Origin: Chitinophagaceae bacterium
Lineage (GTDB): Bacteria; Bacteroidota; Bacteroidia; Chitinophagales; Chitinophagaceae
Assembly (NCBI GenBank): GCA_016786525.1
Contig: JAEUVW010000124.1
Span: forward strand, 1 to 9,122
Direction of reading: 5' to 3'
Length of the DNA: 9,122 bases
Shown: positions 5,568-9,122 of the stretch, in pieces
Layout: every line of letters starts with the position of its first letter
Numbering within the stretch: position 1 is the stretch's first letter
The notes under the pieces: model-generated
Seen by the model: the letters and a program-made list of their open reading frames with translations, nothing else
Told to the model about the DNA's origin: nothing
Database searches by the model: none
Made by a program: the position numbers and the translations under genes

Positions 5568-5918
5568 TTACAGGCTTTTGCTCTTGTCTACTTTCTTCTC
5601 AATAGCCTCCACTTCTTTGACGAAGGCCGTAATGTGTGCATCGTCGTAAGCCCCATAGGCATCGATCAGCGTCCCCCGCTCGCCGTCCTCTGTTTCTATT
5701 GCATAGAGTATGGCATTATCGTCGGGGTTGGACGCTCCTTCAAAGCGGTAAAAATTCAGGATACGCACCTGGCCCGGGGCAAACTGCTTATCTGTGGCCA
5801 GTGATTTAATACCCATATTGTTTGCTTTGAACTGTACGGTAAATCCTTTTCGTTCCAGCATCCTGATGCAGGAAGAAAGGGTTTTCATATCATCTAATTC
5901 TCCGGTACTGGTATCCAT
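5568..5918 (-). CDS. Small conserved Bacteroidota protein, often mislabelled 'phosphoribosylpyrophosphate synthetase'
   Basis: This 116-residue cytoplasmic protein carries the blocks I recognise from a family of about 100-residue proteins in Bacteroidota: MKTLSSCIRMLERKGF (11-26), FYRFEGASNPDDNAILYAIE (56-75) and DGERGTLIDAYGAY (78-91). Many family members are labelled PRPP synthetase in databases, but no PRPP-binding loop or other feature of that 310-residue enzyme is present, so the name looks wrong and the function is unknown. The ATG at 5918 is chosen; a longer reading from 5963 adds 15 residues unlike the family, and a start at 5888 would give the commonest family N-terminus. The Lys/Glu-rich tail is helical in appearance. 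The coiled-coil gene follows after 108 bp. Confidence 0.75.
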   Translation of the reverse strand: MDTSTGELDDMKTLSSCIRMLERKGFTVQFKANNMGIKSLATDKQFAPGQVRILNFYRFEGASNPDDNAILYAIETEDGERGTLIDAYGAYDDAHITAFVKEVEAIEKKVDKSKSL

Positions 5919-6007
5919 AATGTTTGGTTTTTTGTCCGGTACAAAGCTCCTGATACCAGGCATCTTTCCTGTTACGGGTCAGCAGTATTTCTTTATATAA
6001 TTCCAAT

Positions 6008-6033
6008 AAAAAAGGGGCTCACAAAGAGTCCCT
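6008..6033 (-). terminator. Possible terminator of a minus-strand small transcript
   Basis: AGGGACTC and GAGCCCCT form an 8-bp stem with one A-C mismatch and a 5-nt loop on the minus strand, with six T residues running off the stem. On the plus strand the stem is complete with a G-U pair but is followed only by GTTTT. No conventional gene points into it, which suggests an unrecognised short transcript from the right. Confidence 0.45.
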
Positions 6034-6053
6034 GTTTTAGTTTCAGTTTATAC

Positions 6054-6131
6054 TTAGCTAGCGCCAGTATTTTTCCGGCTTTTCAGACCTGCCGGGGGCC
6101 AGTGTTGACGTATGGAGAATGCCTGCTGCAT
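6054..6131 (-). CDS. Possible 25-aa small ORF or part of a small RNA
   Basis: A minus-strand ATG at 6131 opens 25 codons, MQQAFSIRQHWPPAGLKSRK and then NTGAS, ending in TAA 20 bp before the terminator-like hairpin at 6008-6033. An exact -7 match (TAGGTTTG, 6146-6139) lies seven bases upstream of the ATG, so a transcript would begin almost at the start codon, leaderless or untranslated. The peptide is basic, with no hydrophobic segment. Chance is a real possibility at this length; promoter, short frame and terminator in the right order are the only support. Confidence 0.25.
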   Translation of the reverse strand: MQQAFSIRQHWPPAGLKSRKNTGAS

Positions 6132-6138
6132 TGTTTTA

Positions 6139-6146
6139 CAAACCTA
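6139..6146 (-). promoter_or_regulatory. Candidate -7 element for a small minus-strand transcript
   Basis: TAGGTTTG on the minus strand matches the consensus TAnnTTTG exactly. Directly after it comes TAAAACAATG, which contains the ATG of the 25-codon ORF. No TTG -33 element is visible at 17-23 bp. Confidence 0.35.
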
Positions 6147-6235
6147 AGCCCAAAGCGGCTTTCACTGGCAGGGAAATTTCCACGATTTTTTAGAAAGTAT
6201 ATAAAAAATAAATCGTCATATCAACAGATACTCTG

Positions 6236-6247
6236 CTGTCCGGACAG
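6236..6247. promoter_or_regulatory. 12-bp perfect palindrome in an AT-rich gap, possible operator
   Basis: CTGTCCGGACAG is an exact palindrome with a GC-rich centre, inside a 125-bp AT-rich stretch. Its size and symmetry suit a dimeric regulator, but no regulator gene is near and the nearest gene ends are over 250 bp away. Confidence 0.3.
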
Positions 6248-6309
6248 TAATTTTTTGATGTTACACACAAATGAAAAATGTGCTGCGATGAATACATTGT
6301 TATCTTAAT

Positions 6310-6336
6310 AAAAAAACCACGCCCTTGCGGGCATGG
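6310..6336 (-). terminator. Rho-independent terminator downstream of the 63-aa membrane protein gene
   Basis: On the minus strand CCATGCCC and GGGCGTGG form an 8-bp stem with one G-U pair closed by a GCAA tetraloop and followed by seven T residues (6316-6310). It is 163 bp after the stop at 6499, giving that gene a long 3' tail. Confidence 0.8.
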
Positions 6337-6444
6337 CTAAACAAACAAAGGTTCCAAAAACGATGTGAAAGTAAATGAGCAAAGCATACACTCCTGTTTT
6401 TGGGTCTTAAATCGTGGATTTTTCCCCGGACTTTTTTTTCGAAA

Positions 6445-6477
6445 CGGAAACCGGCCGCAGCATGCGACCGGTTTCCG
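6445..6477. other. Long GC-rich hairpin in the 3' region of the 63-aa membrane protein gene
   Basis: CGGAAACCGG (6445-6454) pairs with CCGGTTTCCG (6468-6477), then one mismatch (G-U on the minus strand), then four more pairs and a 3-nt loop. It lies 22 bp past the stop at 6499. Only TTT follows on the minus strand and no T run on the plus strand, so it may be a 3'-end stabiliser rather than a terminator. Confidence 0.7.
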
Positions 6478-6498
6478 TACTGATCAAACACAATCAAT

Positions 6499-6690
6499 TT
6501 AGTTTTGAGCAGGGGTTCCCGGCAGGTGTGCCTGCTCCAGTATTTTGCGCATTTTTTTTGCGCCTTTTTTCAATGGCTCCAAACCATTTTCGAGGTTTTT
6601 GAGTTTTTTCCTTTTGTACAGGTTTTGCAGGATCAGTCCGCCTGCAATCAATAATGCTGCGCTGAGTATTCCAACTGCTTTCTTGTTCAT
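6499..6690 (-). CDS. Small single-pass membrane protein, 63 aa
   Basis: This unrecognised 63-residue protein starts MNKKAVGILSAALLIAGGLI. Residues 5-21 form one hydrophobic segment rich in Ala, Gly, Leu and Ile; then comes LQNLYKRKKLKNLENGL and a Lys-rich stretch (about 30-54) that is probably helical, and the tail LPGTPAQN. By the positive-inside rule the basic tail should face the cytoplasm, as in YtxH-like small membrane proteins, a resemblance of shape only. The ATG at 6690 is preferred over one eight codons upstream because MNKK plus a hydrophobic segment is a clean start. It is divergent from the antiporter gene with 158 bp between them, and its 3' side carries two hairpins. Confidence 0.68.
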   Translation of the reverse strand: MNKKAVGILSAALLIAGGLILQNLYKRKKLKNLENGLEPLKKGAKKMRKILEQAHLPGTPAQN

Positions 6691-6754
6691 AATAGTTGAT
6701 TTAGCCGTTAACAATTAATGAGCTGTAAAGGTCTGTTTTCCGGCCAGTACTATG

Positions 6755-6825
6755 TTTACAGGATTTCGCTATTGTTTTACAGGATTATACGCAGCCCGAA
6801 TAAGATGTGTATATTTGTTTTACAG
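6755..6825 (+). repeat. Phased direct repeats upstream of the antiporter gene
   Basis: TTTACAGGATT occurs at 6755-6765 and again at 6776-6786, 21 bp apart, two helical turns. The second copy sits within TTGTTTTACAG (6772-6782), which recurs at 6815-6825, 43 bp on. The units fall on one face of the DNA and end across the candidate -7 element, a layout typical of regulator sites. Confidence 0.55.
6810..6817 (+). promoter_or_regulatory. Candidate -7 element for the antiporter gene
   Basis: TATATTTG matches the Bacteroidota consensus TAnnTTTG exactly and lies 31 bp before the ATG at 6849. No TTG lies at the usual -33 distance, which would fit a promoter that depends on an activator, an inference. 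Confidence 0.55.
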
Positions 6826-6848
6826 CACTGTATTAAAAATTAATTTTT

Positions 6849-8117
6849 ATGGGATTATACCTTATCCTCACCATATTGATTACCATTTCCGCCTTTTTTG
6901 CCTATCTCAACAACCGGTACATCCGGATGCCCTTTGTCATCGGCCTGTTCTTCCTGTCCACCTTATTGTCGCTTGCCATCCTGGCCTGCGGCTTCTGGGA
7001 CATGCAGCAATATGCGGCGATCCGGAAGGTGGTCCGGCAGGTCGATATCAGCAAGCTGGTGCTGGAGATCATGCTGGGTTTCCTGCTGTTTGCCGGTTCC
7101 TTTCATACCCGCTGGCTGGATATCCGGAGCCAGATCAGGCCCATTACTTTTTTTGCGGTATGCGGTGTGCTGTGCTCCACTATCATTATCGGGGGCCTGC
7201 TGTACTATACCTGCCAGCTGCTCCAGGTGCCGGTCAGCGTACTGCATTGCCTGATCTTCGGGGCACTTATTTCACCCACAGACCCTATCGCTGTGCTGGG
7301 TATCCTGACCAAAGCCAATGTACCCCGGAAAATAGAATCGACTATCGTAGGCGAATCCCTGTTTAACGACGGTGTCGGCGTAGTGGTCTTTATAGCCTTA
7401 CTGCAGACCCTGCAACTGGGCAGGGATACCATAGACTTCGGTCAGTTTGGCCTCCTGTTCCTGCAGGAAGCCATAGGAGGTGTTCTTTCCGGCCTGGTGC
7501 TGGGTTATGGACTGCACAGGCTGCTGAAGTCGATCGACAATTATGAAACAGAAGTGCTGCTGACCATAGCCTTTGTGATGGCAGGATACAGCACTTGCCT
7601 GTATTTCCACTTATCCGCTCCCCTGGCAATGGTGATCATGGGTTTGTTTGTCGGCAACTATAAGCAGAAAGCAGCCATGAGCGACCAGACCCTGGAGTAT
7701 GTGCATAAATTCTGGGAACTGCTGGATGTGGTCCTGAATGCCATCCTGTTTATCCTGATCGCCTTTGTACTGGTCGTCATCGACTTCAAGGTAAGCTATC
7801 TTATTATCAGCGCCCTGACCGTCCTGATCGTACTGTTGTCGCGCATCCTGATCGTCTTCCTGCCCCGGCTCCTGCTGCCGGGACGCACAGGGTTTAGCAG
7901 CAACGAATCGAAAATACTGGTATGGGGTGGCCTGCGCGGAGGGCTTTCCCTGGCCCTGGTCTTATCGCTGCCGGAAAGCGAAGCCAAAAACCTGCTGCTG
8001 GTGATCACCTATAGCTGCGTTGTATTCAGCATCCTGGTACAGGGACTCACCATAGGCAAATTAGCCAAACGCCTGCTCAGATCACAAAGCGCAGCTGCCC
8101 CTGCAGGCAGTCAATAA
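6849..8117 (+). CDS. CPA1-family Na+/H+ antiporter (NhaP/NHE type)
   Basis: This 422-residue inner-membrane protein exchanges monovalent cations for protons and probably serves pH, sodium or osmotic balance. About 12 hydrophobic segments fill the length, as expected for the Na+/H+ exchanger fold. The CPA1 hallmarks are present: ISPTDPIAVLG (141-151) with Thr144 and Asp145 in the unwound transport helix, GESLFNDGVGVVVF (168-181) with the Asn173-Asp174 ion-binding pair, and WGGLRGGLSLAL (359-370) with the conserved Arg363. Asn-Asp at the site is the electroneutral CPA1 pattern rather than CPA2. There is only a short tail and no RCK domain. The ATG at 6849 starts the first membrane helix directly. 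It appears monocistronic, preceded by phased repeats; whether it prefers Na+, K+ or Li+ cannot be read from sequence. Confidence 0.95.
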   Translation: MGLYLILTILITISAFFAYLNNRYIRMPFVIGLFFLSTLLSLAILACGFWDMQQYAAIRKVVRQVDISKLVLEIMLGFLLFAGSFHTRWLDIRSQIRPITFFAVCGVLCSTIIIGGLLYYTCQLLQVPVSVLHCLIFGALISPTDPIAVLGILTKANVPRKIESTIVGESLFNDGVGVVVFIALLQTLQLGRDTIDFGQFGLLFLQEAIGGVLSGLVLGYGLHRLLKSIDNYETEVLLTIAFVMAGYSTCLYFHLSAPLAMVIMGLFVGNYKQKAAMSDQTLEYVHKFWELLDVVLNAILFILIAFVLVVIDFKVSYLIISALTVLIVLLSRILIVFLPRLLLPGRTGFSSNESKILVWGGLRGGLSLALVLSLPESEAKNLLLVITYSCVVFSILVQGLTIGKLAKRLLRSQSAAAPAGSQ

Positions 8118-8260
8118 ATTTATGCCGGGCCGGATGCCAGCATCAACAAAGGCGACAGCGCCGTACTGCAGGCGCAGGGTGCGGGTGCAAAGGACACTAC
8201 ATTCTCGAGCTTACAGGCGAAGAAGGCAACGCTACCCGCCACAGAATCGTCATTGAATAA
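8118..8260 (+). pseudogene. Frameshifted, internally deleted remnant of a PKD-like domain
   Basis: Right after the antiporter stop, frame 8118 reads IYAGPDASINKGDSAVLQAQ then GAGA, very like the first strands of PKD-like repeats (AGPD...I..GDS..L.A.G) found in secreted Bacteroidota proteins. Around 8185-8192 the resemblance moves to the second frame, which reads GHYILELTGEEGNATRHRIV then IE and a TAA at 8258, like the last two strands of such a domain. The middle of the roughly 80-residue domain is missing. There is no start codon, signal peptide or promoter. This looks like the leftover 3' end of a large secreted or surface protein gene after deletion, though the match is short and by eye. 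Confidence 0.45.
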
Positions 8261-8502
8261 GCTGTGTAAATAGCCAATGGTACCATGCGTCCTTTCTGGC
8301 CAACGCTCAAACCCAACGGAAAGACATACATGCCTCCGGCTGCGGGAATGCCTGCTTCAGCAACAATATCCTGCGCCCGGCCCGCAACAACTGGCCCCTA
8401 CAAAGATTGTACTGTACACATGGCTTTCTTTTTTCACCCTTCAGCAATGGCCGGAACAATATTCGCGGGCAGGTGGCGTTTAATTCCGAAAACAAACACA
8501 CT
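8261..8502 (+). other. Gene-free stretch before the outer-membrane protein gene
   Basis: No intact gene, terminator or consensus -7 element is visible. The reading frame of the downstream gene stays open back to a stop at 8254, but the predicted residues are rich in Asn, Cys and His and lack a plausible start. A short run in this frame (NNILRPARNNWPLQRLY) faintly resembles the core of the CHU_C sorting domain, which would fit further decay of the same lost gene, but this is weak. Confidence 0.4.
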
Positions 8503-9122
8503 ATGCAAAAACGCTTCATGCGCCTGTTGGCAGCAGGCATCATCCTGTTTACCTGTTCCGCCCGTGCCCAGCAATACACTTATGGTATCGAAGGCGGCCT
8601 GAACCGCTCTACACAATTACTGTATAACCCGCAAAAACCAGCGGACGGCACGACCCAGCTCAATGCAAACCCCGGCTTTTATATCGGCGGCTATGCCACC
8701 GCATCCCGGCTGTTTCACAACAAAGTACTTGACCTTTTTTCATACAAAACACGCCTGTCCTATACCCGCAGGGGATCAGTGCAACCCGCACAGTTTATGG
8801 AGCTGCCTGCTCCTGCTTTTCCCGGCAGTATTACACAAGTGGTATCCCCCACGCAAACGGACATTAAGAACACCCTGCATTATATAACGCTGGACCTGAT
8901 CGCCCAAAAGAGTGTCCTGCGCTTCGGCAAAAAATCTGCGCTCTTCGTTGAAGGCGGCATCGGTCACAACCTGCTGCTCAGCAGCGATGTGCAGGCGGGA
9001 GAGATCATCGGCTCCTCCTATCCTTACAATGCCTACAACAACCGGAACACGAAATTGTATAACCTGAGCTGGATCGCAGGCCTGGGTGTCAATATAGAAG
9101 AAAGGTTCAGCCTGTTTATCGA
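8503..9122 (+). CDS. Outer-membrane beta-barrel protein (PorT-like), N-terminal part
   Basis: The window ends inside this gene after 206 codons. The protein starts MQKRFMRLLAAGIILFTCSA and has a clear signal peptide, with probable cleavage after Ala22 (ARA, then QQYTYG). The rest alternates polar and hydrophobic residues in strand-sized pieces rich in aromatic residues and glycine, such as YTYGIEGGLNR, GFYIGGYA, LHYITLDLIAQ, ALFVEGGIGHNLL and LSWIAGLGVNI, the pattern of small porin-like or PorT-family barrels common in Bacteroidota. The internal EGGIGHNLLLSSDV and LGVNIEERFSLFI elements are typical of these families. No partner gene suggests a specific cargo. The ATG at 8503 is the first that precedes a signal sequence; the frame is open upstream, but that stretch is not protein-like. 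Confidence 0.82.
   Translation, partial: MQKRFMRLLAAGIILFTCSARAQQYTYGIEGGLNRSTQLLYNPQKPADGTTQLNANPGFYIGGYATASRLFHNKVLDLFSYKTRLSYTRRGSVQPAQFMELPAPAFPGSITQVVSPTQTDIKNTLHYITLDLIAQKSVLRFGKKSALFVEGGIGHNLLLSSDVQAGEIIGSSYPYNAYNNRNTKLYNLSWIAGLGVNIEERFSLFI

Larger units (their letters stand above)
5919..6498. other. 580-bp region without a conventional gene
   Basis: Open frames here on both strands are short and show no protein-like pattern. The left part holds a hairpin with a T run and a 25-codon minus-strand ORF, 6185-6310 is very AT-rich with one exact palindrome, and 6310-6477 holds a terminator and a long hairpin downstream of the 63-aa membrane protein gene. Each is listed separately. Confidence 0.7.

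Noticed and set aside
5919..5963. 15-codon N-terminal extension of the 116-aa gene
   Set aside because: The extra residues do not resemble the family, which normally begins near the MKTL segment.
6102..6308. 68-codon plus-strand frame in the gene-poor region
   Set aside because: It needs a non-ATG start, crosses structured and AT-rich DNA, and its composition looks random.
6300..6497. 65-codon minus-strand frame just after the 63-aa membrane protein gene
   Set aside because: It runs through both the long hairpin and the terminator and has no protein-like pattern.
6752..7366. 204-codon plus-strand frame overlapping the antiporter start
   Set aside because: It reads the antiporter gene in another frame, rich in Pro, His and Arg without membrane segments; the antiporter frame has all family motifs.
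8503..8560. Lipoprotein signal (ILFTC) in the outer-membrane protein
   Set aside because: The residue before Cys18 is Thr, a poor lipobox; the ARA site four residues later fits ordinary signal peptidase cleavage better.
1..9122. Mobile element, prophage, CRISPR array or defence system
   Set aside because: No transposase, integrase, terminal inverted repeats, regularly spaced repeats, nuclease or toxin-antitoxin pair was recognised on either strand.

Overview
The window looks like a chromosomal segment of a Bacteroidota bacterium, most likely a member of the Chitinophagaceae or a relative. The reasons are a DUF4270 lipoprotein, a stand-alone short 'glycogen synthase' domain placed head-to-head with panC, several intergenic matches to the Bacteroidota -7 promoter element TAnnTTTG, few Shine-Dalgarno sites, and a small protein family seen in this phylum. 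Coding GC is moderate and most intergenic stretches are AT-rich. No tRNA, rRNA, CRISPR array, transposase or phage gene was seen. Family assignments come from recognising motifs by eye; no database search was run.

Layout. Positions 1-2372 hold a leftward gene set: a GT5-like glycosyltransferase domain protein, a DUF4270 lipoprotein and the first 24 codons of glmS. Spacings of 38 and 22 bp suggest one operon. Positions 2373-2494 hold a divergent promoter region built on a 10-bp inverted repeat. Positions 2495-3865 hold the rightward pair panC and a GNAT acetyltransferase, 6 bp apart. Its end overlaps by 10 bp the end of a leftward gene (3856-4536) for a secreted YiiX/YebB-type NlpC/P60 cysteine hydrolase.

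Positions 4537-6720 are a zone of small genes: a 56-aa membrane protein, a 63-aa proline-rich protein, a 61-aa coiled-coil protein, a 116-aa member of a Bacteroidota family often mislabelled as PRPP synthetase, and a 63-aa membrane protein. Several hairpin terminators separate them. The 580 bp at 5919-6498 have no convincing conventional gene, but hold a possible small RNA or 25-codon ORF, an exact 12-bp palindrome and two strong hairpins.

Positions 6849-8117 encode a CPA1-type Na+/H+ antiporter, preceded by phased direct repeats. Positions 8118-8502 have no intact gene and seem to hold the frameshifted remains of a PKD-like domain. From 8503 to the window end runs the N-terminal part of an outer-membrane beta-barrel protein.

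No clear new defence or metabolic system is visible. The best leads are the GT5 domain that lacks its substrate-binding motif, the small-RNA/sORF candidate near 6008-6146, the phased repeats before the antiporter, the hairpin leader of the hydrolase gene, and the group of tiny membrane or charged proteins.
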